Shown one piece after another: positions 8,213-17,731 of a DNA stretch of 64,000 nucleotides. Below the pieces are notes generated by a model. The model did not search any database. It saw nothing but the letters and a program-made list of their open reading frames with translations, and was not told where the DNA came from. The position numbers were made by a program, and so were the translations under genes. Within the stretch, counting starts at the first letter, position 1; each line of letters starts with the position of its first letter. The DNA lies in the NCBI RefSeq assembly GCF_013166655.1, contig NZ_JABKCA010000020.1:1-64000 (forward strand), written 5' to 3'. This DNA comes from Lentimicrobium sp. L6. Lineage in GTDB: Bacteria; Bacteroidota; Bacteroidia; Bacteroidales; UBA12170.

Positions 8213-9205
8213 TTATTTTTTTGCGCCACCCTTAGGTTTATTCGTAGGGTTTGAAATACTCTCTCTCATTGCTGTATCGGCTTTAATATTTTCAAATTTA
8301 TAATAATCCATCACCCCAAGATTACCAGATCTAAACGCTTCTGCTAATGCCTTAGGAATCTCTGCTTCTGCTTCAATTACTTTGGCTCTAGCTTCTTGTG
8401 CAAGGGCTTTCATTTCTTGTTCTTGAGCAACGGCCATAGCTCTACGTTTTTCAGCATTGGCTTGGGCAATATTTTTATCGGCATTGGCTTGGTCCATTTG
8501 AAGAACTGCTCCAATATTCTTCCCAATATCGATATCTGCAATATCAATAGAAAGAATCTCAAAGGCCGTACCGGCATCTAATCCTTTAGATAATACAACT
8601 TTTGAAATAGAATCAGGGTTTTCCAATACAGATTTATGCGAATCAGAAGAACCAATAGAAGAGACAACACCTTCTCCAACTCTTGCCAAAACAGTTTCTT
8701 CACCTGCTCCACCCACTAATTGACGAATGTTGGCACGAACAGTTACTCGAGCTTTAGCTATTAACTGAATACCATCCTTTGCAACGGCAGTAACAGGTGG
8801 AGTATCAATTACTTTTGGATTTACTGACATTTGAACTGCCTCAAACACATCACGACCAGCCAAATCAATAGCAGTTGCCGTATTGAAATCTAGTCCCATA
8901 TTGGCTTTATCAGCAGAAATGAGGGAATCCACTACTCGCTTCACTTGTCCCCCTGCAAGAAAATGGGCTTCCAAATCGTCTCGTTTTAAATCAATTCCTG
9001 CTTTTTTAGAAGCAATCATTGCTGTTACAATTATTTGAGGTGGAACCTTTCTCCATCTCATTAAAACCAATTGTAACAATGATATTCTAACACCAGAAAC
9101 TAATGCAGAAAACCAAAGAGCTACAGGTATAAAATAGAGTAAAATCCATAACAGAATCACTCCTCCAATAATCATTGCTATTAATACACCAACACTTGCG
9201 TCCAT
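8213..9205 (-). CDS. floA: Flotillin-like protein FloA
   Basis: This 330-residue membrane-microdomain scaffold protein is of the bacterial YqfA/FloA type. Its N-terminus has a hydrophobic hairpin (~residues 5-30) and a second hydrophobic, membrane-embedded stretch up to ~45. Next is [15 protein letters not shown] and an SPFH/PHB-like domain with [16 protein letters not shown] and the [20 protein letters not shown] segment. A long helical region rich in Ala, Glu and Lys ([20 protein letters not shown]...) mediates oligomerisation. The size and order match the ~330-residue FloA family across most of its length. It is co-transcribed with the upstream NfeD gene (33-base gap), the usual partnership. 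It is known to organise membrane domains and affect fluidity, and it is tethered to the cytoplasmic face. Confidence 0.95.
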   Translation of the reverse strand: MDASVGVLIAMIIGGVILLWILLYFIPVALWFSALVSGVRISLLQLVLMRWRKVPPQIIVTAMIASKKAGIDLKRDDLEAHFLAGGQVKRVVDSLISADKANMGLDFNTATAIDLAGRDVFEAVQMSVNPKVIDTPPVTAVAKDGIQLIAKARVTVRANIRQLVGGAGEETVLARVGEGVVSSIGSSDSHKSVLENPDSISKVVLSKGLDAGTAFEILSIDIADIDIGKNIGAVLQMDQANADKNIAQANAEKRRAMAVAQEQEMKALAQEARAKVIEAEAEIPKALAEAFRSGNLGVMDYYKFENIKADTAMRESISNPTNKPKGGAKK

Positions 9206-9238
9206 TTTTTTTCTTTTAGTTGATTAAAAAATTCTTTT

Positions 9239-9703
9239 TTATGTATTCAGGCTGATGAAGATTTTATTTCCTTCAATGGCCACTACCTTCACATCTTTCT
9301 CGGCTTCAATAAACTCACCATGGCTAGAAACCTCATAAAACTTATTATCAAATAAGGCTTTTCCCATTGGATTGATAATTGAGGTAGTTACCCCCACAGA
9401 ACCAATAGCCAGTGCATTGGCCTCTGTATTCACTTTTGACTTAATACTTGTTTTCAACATGGCCTTATTCCAGGTATTAGACCGTAAACTATAATAAAGG
9501 CTTCCCAAAGATACCAAAAGGGTGAATAACAAAATCATAGAACCCCAAACCCAACCATATTCGATATAAGATTGCCATATTCCAACTGCCATTAATATGA
9601 AGCCAATAACTCCAACTACAGTTGTACCAGGAACTACGAGTAGTTCAAGAAGGAGTAATATTAAACCTCCCAATAATAAGATGAGTATAATTAACCAAGA
9701 CAT
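9239..9703 (-). CDS. NfeD-like membrane protein (short form)
   Basis: This 154-residue protein has three or four hydrophobic segments in its first ~75 residues (LIILILLLGGLILLLLELL, then VGVIGFILMAVGIWQ and WGSMILLFTLLVSL). A C-terminal soluble OB-fold domain follows, with the NfeD pattern SVGVTTSIINPMGKALFDNK and ending VKVVAIEGNKIFIS. This is the short form that lacks the N-terminal ClpP-like protease domain of long NfeD proteins. It is the first gene of a two-gene unit with floA, 33 bases apart. The OB domain is thought to interact with the flotillin partner. No separate enzymatic role is evident. Confidence 0.92.
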   Translation of the reverse strand: MSWLIILILLLGGLILLLLELLVVPGTTVVGVIGFILMAVGIWQSYIEYGWVWGSMILLFTLLVSLGSLYYSLRSNTWNKAMLKTSIKSKVNTEANALAIGSVGVTTSIINPMGKALFDNKFYEVSSHGEFIEAEKDVKVVAIEGNKIFISLNT

Positions 9704-9765
9704 ATTTATCTGCTAAAATTAGTAAAAACTCAGAATCTAAGTGTAAATATTCTATGAAAATAAAA

Positions 9766-10542
9766 TTATTTTTTTAATTCCCCTTTTTTATACATGAGAA
9801 CATTGGTTTGACTACCTTTTTCATCGTATTCAATCCACTCCCCCTCTTTTAAACCATTTTTATTTCCACCCTTTAATTTTATTTGACCGTTGCTATAATA
9901 CTCTATTTTTTCTCCCTCTGGAAGGTTGTTCTCATAAGATTCGATGCTCTTTAGTTCACCACTTGGGTAGAATGACCTTTGGTCACCTTCCATACTACCT
10001 TCTTTATACTGATACTCCGCTATCATTTTCCCATCGTAATCATACCATTTGGTTTTCCCATTACGTTTACCTTTAAAATACATCCCTTTTTCTTGAATCT
10101 TTCCATTATCATAGAAAATCTCAACCTTACCATTTAACAAGCCTTCAGTCCAAGTTTTTTGTCCAGTAATTCTTCCTCCATAAGTAAACTCCAATTCTTT
10201 TCCATCTTTAATCCCATCGATATAAGAAGTTGATTTTTGAATATATCCTCTATTATCAATGATAATGACAAATCCATCTAGTTTGCCATTAGCATAGTTT
10301 TCTATTTTTTTGATAGACCCTTTTTCATTAAACCTCACCCATTGACCTTCTTTCACGCTATCAACATACTTTCCTTGCTCCTTTTTGCTTCCATTTGTTT
10401 CTGACCAAAGGCCTTGTTTTAGACCATTATCATCCAAAAGATTTTTGGTAAACCTAGATTCTTGTGCCGCTAATGAAGTTGGAATAATTAAGAGAAAAAT
10501 AAATAGTGATTTTAATAAAATAGATAGAATATGCTTTTTCAT
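9766..10542 (-). CDS. Secreted MORN-repeat protein (YwqK-like)
   Basis: This 258-residue protein has a signal peptide (lysine-rich start, hydrophobic core, cleavage near TSLAAQES). The rest is a tandem array of ~8 MORN-type repeats of about 22-24 residues each, with the pattern G-x-W/Y-x(5)-G-x(4)-Y-x-N/D-G-x-x-x-G. Examples are DDNGLKQGLWSE, EGQWVRFNEKG, YYSNGQIKLKGG and EGEWIEYDEKGS. These form an extended beta-meander. Automated pipelines often label such proteins as YwqK antitoxins, but there is no toxin gene beside it and it is exported, so I do not accept that role. It follows a TAnnTTTG promoter with a 64-nt leader. Function unknown, probably a periplasmic or surface scaffold. Confidence 0.85.
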   Translation of the reverse strand: MKKHILSILLKSLFIFLLIIPTSLAAQESRFTKNLLDDNGLKQGLWSETNGSKKEQGKYVDSVKEGQWVRFNEKGSIKKIENYANGKLDGFVIIIDNRGYIQKSTSYIDGIKDGKELEFTYGGRITGQKTWTEGLLNGKVEIFYDNGKIQEKGMYFKGKRNGKTKWYDYDGKMIAEYQYKEGSMEGDQRSFYPSGELKSIESYENNLPEGEKIEYYSNGQIKLKGGNKNGLKEGEWIEYDEKGSQTNVLMYKKGELKK

Positions 10543-10606
10543 ATATAATGGTTTAATTCGAAAGTGACATTCCGAATATGAATGATGTAAATTATTTCTT
10601 AAAATA

Positions 10607-10614
10607 CAAATTTA
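10607..10614 (-). promoter_or_regulatory. -7 promoter element of the MORN protein gene
   Basis: The minus strand reads TAAATTTG, about 64 bases upstream of the ATG at 10542 and outside the neighbouring reading frame. Confidence 0.5.
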
Positions 10615-10635
10615 CACTATTACCAGTAAAAACAA

Positions 10636-13311
10636 CTATTTTCTTAGAATGAATTTCCCAGTGATTAACTTTTCATGCTGTCCAATATGTTTGAATTTTA
10701 TTCTATAAGCAAACATTTCAGCCTGCCCGTTAAAGCTGGTATTCTCACCTTCCCACCCTTGCTCTGGATCATTGGTTTCAAACACTAGTTTTCCTAATAA
10801 GTCATAGATTTGTATTTCAAACTCTTCAAAATCAGTATTGATAAAATCTACTTTAAACTCATCATTCTTACCATCACCATTGGCTATAACTAGACTTGGA
10901 ATATAGTACTGAAACTGATCAATTGCATTCACAAAAACAGAAGCATAAGCAGAATCTTGGACATCTAGACATTCTGCATTAGAATACATAATAACATCCA
11001 ATCTGTGGTTACTTAAAATATCTGAAGTTTGAAATACTGAACTTTCTCCAAACTGAACAATGATTTGATCCATTAGCCAATAATATTGAGGTTCTTCTCC
11101 TTCATTTTCAGGAATAGCAGAAAAGTTAATGGTTTCACCTGAAAACAATTCATTATTACTAAAGTCAATTTTTACTTTGGGAATGACTACTGGATGCACT
11201 TCTACATTCTGACTTATTATTGATGAGGTTCCGCAGTCATTGATATATGCTGCTGATATTTCAAAAGATTCTGATTGATTAGGAAATCGATATTCATCAG
11301 AAGGCTCCGCAAAATATTTATAAATATCATTATAATGCACCTCCAATTCTGCACCTAAACCACCATCTATAGAGAATCTAATGGAGTCCTCATTGGCACA
11401 GTAAAAGTCGTTCAAAATATGAATTGCCAATGGCTCCTGGGGCAATGGTTTGGAATTAAAATAGAAAGTGTCTGCCGAGATACAAGAATTATAATCTTCA
11501 AATTTAACCCAATATTCCCCATCATCAACGACAAGCGTTTCATTACCTGTAGCCCCCGTACTCCAAATAATTTGATTAAAGTCATCGCTTTCAATATTAA
11601 TACTTTCACCATAGCAAAGTGAAATAGAATCATTCATATCCCAAGTAATAGGCTGATTAATAGAGATGGCTGTATTCGATAATATATCTAGAATGGTATC
11701 ACCTGTTATGTCAATAAACCAAGTACTATCTTTCACCCAATTAAATTCAGCTATGGTATTAACACTTCCAATGGACTGAAATTCAAATGCCGCAATAATG
11801 GCCTCCCCAAAAGGTAAGGCTCCTATTCTCTCTAGATGGATTTCTAATCTTCCATCCTCTTCCTGATAACTATAATTAATATGATTATTATAAGATGTAA
11901 AATCTAATAATTGCAAGTTTTCATGATCATATTCGAAGAGAATACGTGCTTTTTCTATATTATAAAATTCTTTTAGTGACAAAATTAAGTAGCTAGAATC
12001 CTGAGCACAAACACTTTTGGAATCCACATCAAGATTAGCCCTTATTGGAATATCTGTGATAATGATTTCAGCGGCTTCTGATGAGATATTGGTTAAACAA
12101 TCTCCATTTATAGAACACAAAAACTCCATTTTATCAAATGGCAACCTCACATCACTAATTCTTAAAGTATCGGAACGAACACCAGAAAAATAACCATCGT
12201 TTTGTAAGATCACAAAAGAGTCCATTTCACGATCTTTATAATACCATTGGTAGTTTAAGGCATTACTCGCCTCTACCACAAAATAAATATCATCACCAAC
12301 AAAACACTCCACATCATGTGGCACTTGAACAAAACTAGGGTTTGCTTCGATGTGAATACCTTGACGGATAGTATCAATACATCCAAATAGATTCTCTAAA
12401 TATAATTCTACATTATAATCTCCAGGTTCAGCAAAAGTATGTTGTGGATTTAAATCTTGCGAAAATTCAGTATCATCACCAAAATTCCATTGGAAAGAAA
12501 CAGTATTAGGCGGTAAATCAGCACAATCTGGATCTATAAAATGAAATCCAACACTCTCCCCTTCACAATAAATATCTTGTTCATTATCAATATGAATTTG
12601 ATAATATTGCTCAATAGATATGTTCTGATAAACAACAGCATTTTGATTAAAACTATATAAACCAAAGAGACCGGGGTCAAAACAGCCATCCATTTCAAAT
12701 ATTAACTCACCATCTATACTAATCTTTACTTTTTTATAGGTATAAATAAGTTCGAATTGATAAATAGTGCTGTATTCCCAACCCATATTACTACTGTAAC
12801 GATAATCTAATAAGTTGAAATTTTCATTATTCAAATGCCCCCAAAAATGGCGATATGTAGAAACAGGATCCTCCTCTATTAACCCTTTTGCTTCAACCAA
12901 GCTAAAGCCTTCGTTGGCATAAAAACTACCAAATGCCACAGGACAATATTGACCTTCTTTTTTCCAATCAAACAAATAAAAATGATTATCGTTGCTTTGA
13001 GTGTTAATGTTTGGAGATTTATAACCAAAAACAAAGCCGATAAAATCATCATCATTAATGATTGGATTCACATAAACCTCTCCTGTGATCTTAACATTTA
13101 ACAAGGTATCATTATTCACTAAAAAAGAAGGTTGCCAATCAGATGAACTACATACTACGGTATTGTCATCTATGGTATTCCATTCAATAAAAGAAGACAT
13201 TCCATTTGTGGTATAATCTTCAAAATTAACTTGCATATCACACTGTGAGTAACCATTTACCGAAATAAATGCCACAAGGAATGAATAGATATACGCTAAT
13301 TTAGTTTTCAC
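10636..13311 (-). CDS. Large secreted PKD/cohesin-like protein with T9SS type B sorting domain
   Basis: This 891-residue exported surface or secreted protein begins at a GTG codon; the nearest upstream in-frame ATG is followed at once by a stop. A signal peptide ends near VNGYSQ. Residues ~25-240 look like a concanavalin/laminin-G-type beta-sandwich. Next come a PKD domain (FQWNFGDDTEFSQ ... HTFAEPGDYNVELY, ~270-320) and an Ig-like domain (~325-420, with NALNYQWYYKD). A cohesin-like domain (~430-545) has the pattern KARILFEYDHENLQLLDF and GEAIIAAFEFQSIG. Further beta modules follow. The last ~95 residues are the gliding-motility-type C-terminal domain (IANGDGKNDEF, IYDLLGKLVFETN, FAYRIKFK), the known type B signal for type IX secretion. 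Ligand unknown. Confidence 0.9.
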   Translation of the reverse strand: MKTKLAYIYSFLVAFISVNGYSQCDMQVNFEDYTTNGMSSFIEWNTIDDNTVVCSSSDWQPSFLVNNDTLLNVKITGEVYVNPIINDDDFIGFVFGYKSPNINTQSNDNHFYLFDWKKEGQYCPVAFGSFYANEGFSLVEAKGLIEEDPVSTYRHFWGHLNNENFNLLDYRYSSNMGWEYSTIYQFELIYTYKKVKISIDGELIFEMDGCFDPGLFGLYSFNQNAVVYQNISIEQYYQIHIDNEQDIYCEGESVGFHFIDPDCADLPPNTVSFQWNFGDDTEFSQDLNPQHTFAEPGDYNVELYLENLFGCIDTIRQGIHIEANPSFVQVPHDVECFVGDDIYFVVEASNALNYQWYYKDREMDSFVILQNDGYFSGVRSDTLRISDVRLPFDKMEFLCSINGDCLTNISSEAAEIIITDIPIRANLDVDSKSVCAQDSSYLILSLKEFYNIEKARILFEYDHENLQLLDFTSYNNHINYSYQEEDGRLEIHLERIGALPFGEAIIAAFEFQSIGSVNTIAEFNWVKDSTWFIDITGDTILDILSNTAISINQPITWDMNDSISLCYGESINIESDDFNQIIWSTGATGNETLVVDDGEYWVKFEDYNSCISADTFYFNSKPLPQEPLAIHILNDFYCANEDSIRFSIDGGLGAELEVHYNDIYKYFAEPSDEYRFPNQSESFEISAAYINDCGTSSIISQNVEVHPVVIPKVKIDFSNNELFSGETINFSAIPENEGEEPQYYWLMDQIIVQFGESSVFQTSDILSNHRLDVIMYSNAECLDVQDSAYASVFVNAIDQFQYYIPSLVIANGDGKNDEFKVDFINTDFEEFEIQIYDLLGKLVFETNDPEQGWEGENTSFNGQAEMFAYRIKFKHIGQHEKLITGKFILRK

Positions 13312-13329
13312 AGATCACATATTATAAAA

Positions 13330-13337
13330 CAAATGTA
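13330..13337 (-). promoter_or_regulatory. -7 promoter element of the T9SS cargo gene
   Basis: TACATTTG on the minus strand, 18 bases upstream of the GTG start at 13311. The position supports the GTG as the true start. Confidence 0.5.
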
Positions 13338-13480
13338 TAAAAAAGAAATTTCAAAACAAATCAATAATTATCACACCATTGATTATCAACACAATACAAA
13401 CCAAGCTTTTTTTTTGAATATAAATACGCTTTAGTCATTAGAACTGATTTTTTACTAATTTTACTCCTCTTTTTATTCAA

Positions 13481-14074
13481 ATGAAAAAAACCATTTTACT
13501 CATATCACTATTTTTCACCTTGGCTTCTTGTCAAACAGGAATGCGAGCAGATCTTATTCTTCTAGAGAATGGAAAAGAATTGTTTTTTCAAGCCCAATAT
13601 CAAAAAGCACTCATCCCTCTTCAGAAATCTGCCAGAATAAATCCAAGAAATGATGTGGCCATAGCTTATTTGGGTTACTGCCAATACTATCTAGATGATT
13701 GGTCTACTGCACTTATATATTTCAATCAATCTTTAAAACTAAATACTAGAAATAATATTGCCCTTTTTGGGAAATCTCTAATCCTTTGGAATATGGATGA
13801 CCGACTGAATGCCTATCTCATTTTTGATTCTGTTGGTAAAATCAATCCAAACCATGATAAGGTATTTTATTATAAAGCTCAGGCTGAACTTTATTTTGGC
13901 GACACCTTATCCAGCGAGAAAAGCTTAAAGAAAGCCATAAATAATGCCCAAGACTATAGCGAACCTTATTACTTATTAGCAAGTATTTACTTTAAGAAAG
14001 GACTTCATTCTAAAGCAGACTCTATCATTCGAATTGCCTCCTCCAAAAAAGAGAAATTGCTGAAACAAACTTAA
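13481..14074 (+). CDS. TPR-repeat lipoprotein
   Basis: This 197-residue lipoprotein has a lipobox in FTLASCQTG, with Cys ~17 lipidated after signal peptidase II cleavage. The mature part is about four tetratricopeptide repeats: ELFFQAQYQKALIPLQKSAR, VAIAYLGYCQYYLDDWSTAL, NIALFGKSLILWNMDDRLNA and EPYYLLASIYFKKG. It carries no catalytic domain, so it is presumably a protein-protein adaptor on the periplasmic face of a membrane. It stands alone on the plus strand between the T9SS cargo gene (minus) and a stretch of broken genes. Its specific partner is unknown. Confidence 0.82.
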   Translation: MKKTILLISLFFTLASCQTGMRADLILLENGKELFFQAQYQKALIPLQKSARINPRNDVAIAYLGYCQYYLDDWSTALIYFNQSLKLNTRNNIALFGKSLILWNMDDRLNAYLIFDSVGKINPNHDKVFYYKAQAELYFGDTLSSEKSLKKAINNAQDYSEPYYLLASIYFKKGLHSKADSIIRIASSKKEKLLKQT

Positions 14075-14201
14075 GGTAAATTCTTTTCTATAGTGTAATA
14101 CCACAATAACTCGGGTTTAAATCATTGAGCTCACACTAGGTTCTCGATTGCAAACGACTACAAGGAACTAGCAATGCTAATCCGAACGTCTACAACAATG
14201 A

Positions 14202-14345
14202 TTATCTAACATATATTCTCAATTCAAGTGTTTCTAAAATAACATCCAATAAAAAAGGCCATTCAGCATCGTTTCTAGCTGAGCTAAACAAATAATCCTG
14301 TGTTTTTTCAACTATCATATCTTGCACTGGTCTCCTCAGGCTAGA
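14202..14345 (-). pseudogene. C-terminal fragment of a REP-associated (Y1/IS200-like) transposase
   Basis: The minus-strand frame reads RRPVQDMIVEKTQDYLFSS, then ARNDAEWPFLLDV. This matches the family pattern NPV..G.VEKPEDYL(Y/F)SSARNYA...LL.V at the C-terminus of REP-associated tyrosine transposases. Only the last ~45 residues remain. The catalytic HUH region and tyrosine are missing, and the open frame upstream (to 14429) has unrelated sequence. It is therefore a dead remnant. The ~100 bases beyond its stop (14110-14200) may be the associated repeat end. Confidence 0.6.
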
Positions 14346-14440
14346 GGTGTATATACTTAGCTTTTCATAAAATAACCCATGACTGAATTCACACCAAACT
14401 ATTAACTTTAAGCACTTTATCAGGTACATCTACTTTATAT

Positions 14441-14743
14441 TTATCTGATATTTAACAAAGGTAATAAAATAGTTTTGAGTGTTATATGTACTCGAAAAAC
14501 ATTTCCGAGCGAGATGGTGTAAGTGTCGTAATCATAGTTGTATGAATAGTCTACACCATTTACATTTTCTATTTTTGATGATAATCTAAATAGGGGATCA
14601 TAATAATCTATATTATTGGCAAGATAGTCTGGATCATTATTATTGCCAATTATAATACTAGCATTGCTAAGCAAGCCTAAAGCATTATTTTGATCATAAT
14701 TGTATGTTTTTGAAATATTGTTTGGCTCTTCAATTTCTATATC
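14441..14743 (-). pseudogene. Truncated C-terminal part of a Tyr/Asn-rich Bacteroidota protein
   Basis: An open minus-strand frame without a usable start encodes EEPNNISKTYNYDQNNALGL, followed by a segment with NNNDPDYLANNIDYYDPLF and SYNYDYDTYTISLGNVF. The composition and Y-N-Y-D repeats resemble the C-terminal halves of Bacteroidota lipoproteins of the DUF4595 kind, an uncertain match. It has no N-terminus: an in-frame stop lies at 14744-14746, and the only possible start inside is a TTG. It is most likely a fragment left by deletion or recombination. Confidence 0.4.
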
Positions 14744-15044
14744 CTACCCAAATCTCGATTCTCCTTCTATTTTAAACGCTTATATTACAGAAAGAAATAA
14801 TTTTGATGAACTCATTGACACTTTAACTCTAGGAGTATTAAATGAACAAAATTCTTACACCATATTTATTGACTTTAAAGAAAACTCACCAAATTACCTC
14901 CTTCTTATTGAAAGCACATTGAAGTATGATACTTTGTATGACATTAATTATAATAGAAAAAGTAATTGTAAGGAAAATATTAAGGATTTTAAATACAGAC
15001 TTAATGGCGAATTAATGACAACTAAACAATTGAGTATCCATTAG
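14700..15044 (+). pseudogene. Probable truncated hypothetical gene
   Basis: This is a 114-codon open frame. From about codon 16 onward (YPNLDSPSILNAYITERNNF...) it has the composition of a genuine secreted or lipoprotein sequence, ending in a polar tail (NRKSNCKENIKDFKYRLNGE). Its first ~15 codons overlap, antisense, the fragment on the opposite strand and contain no signal peptide. The real N-terminus therefore seems to be lost and the ATG at 14700 fortuitous. It could alternatively be a short intact gene. No family recognised. Confidence 0.4.
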
Positions 15045-15056
15045 TGTTCTTTTTAC

Positions 15057-15087
15057 AAAAAAAGCTCCTCCTAATACCAGGAGAAGC
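15057..15087 (-). terminator. Intrinsic terminator of typA
   Basis: The minus strand reads GCTTCTCCT-GGTATT-AGGAGGAGC, nine paired positions with one mismatch, followed by seven T. It lies 27 bases after the typA stop. Confidence 0.85.
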
Positions 15088-15113
15088 CATTTATAAGGAA
15101 CAAAATTCTAAAA

Positions 15114-16922
15114 TTAGATTCTGTTATTTCTTACTCTTTTTCTATCATGTTCACTTAATAGAATCTTACGAATACGAAGAGATTCTGGGGTTACTTCTAA
15201 ATATTCATCTTTTCTAAGATACTCCATTGCTTCCTCCAGAGAAAATCGAATTGGAGGAACAATAACCACTTTATCATCAGCACCAGAAGAACGCATATTA
15301 CTCATCTTCTTAGTTTTAGTAACATTAATCACCAAATCATCTTGTCTGATATGCTCACCTATAACTTGTCCTTCGTAAATATCTTCGTTAGGTCCAATAT
15401 GAAAAGCTCCTCTATCTTGTAATTTATCTATAGAAAACGGAATAGACATTCCAGTTTCCATGGCTATTAAAGCACCATTTCTTCTCGTATTCAACTCCCC
15501 CTTCATAGGTTGATATTCTAGGAAACGATGTGCCATTACAGCCTCTCCTTCTGTTGCTGTGAGCATGTTATTTCTCAAACCGATAATACCCCTTGATGGA
15601 ATTTCAAATTCTAAATGAATACGGTCTCCTTTGGTATCCATAATCTTCATTTCACCTTTACGCTGAGAAGCCATTTCAATCACTCTTCCACTAAATTGCT
15701 CAGGAACATGAACAGTCAATAACTCAATAGGCTCATGCTTTACCCCATCAATTTCTTTATATAAAACCTGAGGCTGACCTAATTGAAACTCATAGCCTTC
15801 ACGGCGCATGGTTTCTATCAGAATTGACAAGTGAAGAATCCCTCTACCAAATACATTATATGAATCAGGAGAATCAGTTTCCTTAACTTTTAAAGCTAAG
15901 TTTTTTTCAATCTCTTTAAATAATCTTTCTCTAATATGTCGAGAAGTCACATATTTACCTTCCTTCCCAAAGAATGGTGAATTATTAATGGTAAAAAGCA
16001 TACTCATAGTAGGCTCGTCAATCTTCACAGCTGGCAATCCTTCAGGGTCTTCAAAAGCAGCAACAGTGTCACCAATATCGAAATTTTCAACTCCTAGTAA
16101 AGCTACTATTTCACCACTGTGAACAATATCTTTTTTCTTTTCTTTACCTAAGCCTTCAAAAACATATAATTCTTTAATTTTAGATCTAGTAATGGTTCCA
16201 TCACGCTTGACTAAAGAAATATTCTGCCCCCACTGTAAAGTCCCACGAGTTAATTTTCCAATAGCAATTCTACCTACAAAGCTAGAATAATCTAAGGAAG
16301 TAATTCTCATTTGAGTACTACCTTCTACATGCTGGGAAACTGGAATATGCTCTAAAACCACATCCATTAAATATTTAACATCTTCAGTTGGCTTTTGCCA
16401 ATCTTCACTCATCCAACCTTCTTTTGACGAACCATAAACAACGGGAAAATCCAATTGATCTTCAGTAGCATTTAAGCTGAACATTAAGTCGAAAACTTTC
16501 TCAACAGCCTCCTCAGGATCACAATTTGGCTTATCTACCTTATTCACCACCAAGATAGGCTTCAATCCCAACTCAATAGCTTTTTGTAAAACGAAACGAG
16601 TTTGAGGCATTGGGCCTTCAAAAGCATCTACTACCAATAGTACTCCATTGGCCATATTTAACACTCGTTCTACCTCTCCTCCAAAGTCACTGTGACCGGG
16701 AGTATCGATAATGTTTACTTTGGTATCTTTATATCTAACCGACACATTCTTAGATAGAATGGTAATTCCTCTTTCACGTTCCAAGTCGTTATTATCAAGA
16801 ATTAATTCTTTCACTTCTTGATTGTCACGGAACAATTTCACCTGATGTAAAATTTTGTCAACCAAGGTAGTTTTACCGTGGTCAACGTGGGCTATAATAG
16901 CAATGTTTCTAATATCCAGCAT
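15114..16922 (-). CDS. typA: Ribosome-associated GTPase TypA/BipA
   Basis: This 602-residue translational GTPase belongs to the EF-G/LepA group and binds the 70S ribosome. It affects ribosome assembly and adaptation to cold and stress. The GTPase motifs are complete: AHVDHGKTTLVD (G1), RERGITI (G2), DTPGHSDFGGEV (G3) and VVNKVDKP (G4). After the GTPase and beta-barrel domains (domain II ~residues 200-300) come EF-G-like domains III and V (the GRGILHLSILIETMRREG segment) and the BipA-specific C-terminal domain (~480-602, GAFHIGPNEDIYEGQVIGEH). Length and motif order are exactly those of the family. It is a single-gene unit with its own promoter and terminator. Confidence 0.97.
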   Translation of the reverse strand: MLDIRNIAIIAHVDHGKTTLVDKILHQVKLFRDNQEVKELILDNNDLERERGITILSKNVSVRYKDTKVNIIDTPGHSDFGGEVERVLNMANGVLLVVDAFEGPMPQTRFVLQKAIELGLKPILVVNKVDKPNCDPEEAVEKVFDLMFSLNATEDQLDFPVVYGSSKEGWMSEDWQKPTEDVKYLMDVVLEHIPVSQHVEGSTQMRITSLDYSSFVGRIAIGKLTRGTLQWGQNISLVKRDGTITRSKIKELYVFEGLGKEKKKDIVHSGEIVALLGVENFDIGDTVAAFEDPEGLPAVKIDEPTMSMLFTINNSPFFGKEGKYVTSRHIRERLFKEIEKNLALKVKETDSPDSYNVFGRGILHLSILIETMRREGYEFQLGQPQVLYKEIDGVKHEPIELLTVHVPEQFSGRVIEMASQRKGEMKIMDTKGDRIHLEFEIPSRGIIGLRNNMLTATEGEAVMAHRFLEYQPMKGELNTRRNGALIAMETGMSIPFSIDKLQDRGAFHIGPNEDIYEGQVIGEHIRQDDLVINVTKTKKMSNMRSSGADDKVVIVPPIRFSLEEAMEYLRKDEYLEVTPESLRIRKILLSEHDRKRVRNNRI

Positions 16923-16944
16923 TTAGGTCTTTTTAAAATGGCTG

Positions 16945-16952
16945 CAAAAGTA
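16945..16952 (-). promoter_or_regulatory. -7 promoter element of typA
   Basis: TACTTTTG on the minus strand, giving a leader of about 20 nt before the typA ATG at 16922. Confidence 0.6.
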
Positions 16953-17731
16953 GTCATATTATTAATAGCATTGAGATAATTTATTAAGCGATTTGTTAAG
17001 GGAAAATTAAGAATGAAAAACAGACTGTAATAAGCTGATTTTCTTTTAAAAAAGAGAAGCTGTAAAGTGTTTTTACAGGTAAAGAAATGTAAGATTTCTT
17101 ATCATATTTATAATCCTCTTTAATTTGCTATTACAATTCCGATTATATCTAGCAAATTAACATGGTAAAATCCCTCATAAAAACACCTTTAATCGATACA
17201 TAAAATAGAACAATGATTAATCAGAAATTAAACCTTCATTAAATTTTGATAACACTTCCTCCTGAAATCAAATGCAAAAGTATTATGAACAGAATTATGA
17301 AAGACTGCTGCAATTTTTTTGTAAAAAAAGCACCATAACCATAATCACAGATTTCTCCCCTATTTTGCTATGTCATTTTCAAAAACCAATCCTCATCATA
17401 TGCACTATTTTCTTTGCTTTAATTTGTAAAGAATATTGCTTACATCACTATTTTTGAAGAACTTGCTTATGTTTTATTTAAGGTTTATTATAAAGATAGC
17501 ACTCAAAACACCTAATTAACCTGAAATATCTAGAAATCCATCAACTCATGAGAAGAACTTTAAATCAAGTAAAATTTCACTATATTTGAATGGTGAACTT
17601 TGTTATTATTTTAGTTCTCTTGACTAAAGCACATTTATATCACCACAAACATAGATAACCAATCATTGCCAGTAATTTATTGCTTACCATTTTTTTTAAA
17701 GATTTTGTCTTAACCCTATTATTCTGTGATT
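16953..17731. other. Long gene-poor intergenic region
   Basis: About 780 bases of very AT-rich DNA separate typA from the PAS-protein gene, which diverges from it. Two small adjacent hairpins are visible at 17060-17078 (CTGTAAA/TTTACAG) and 17082-17100 (AAGAAAT/ATTTCTT). A 61-codon open frame at 17272-17457 is rich in Cys, Phe and Ile and looks like random AT-rich translation. No clear promoter for the gene at 17732 could be picked out. An unannotated small RNA is possible but unproven. Confidence 0.4.

Noticed and set aside
9766-10542. Toxin-antitoxin role for the MORN protein (YwqK label)
   Set aside because: It has a signal peptide and no adjacent toxin gene; the label would only reflect shared MORN repeats.
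17272-17457. 61-codon plus-strand open frame in the long intergenic gap
   Set aside because: Rich in Cys, Phe, Ile and His with no promoter, no family resemblance and the look of translated AT-rich non-coding DNA.
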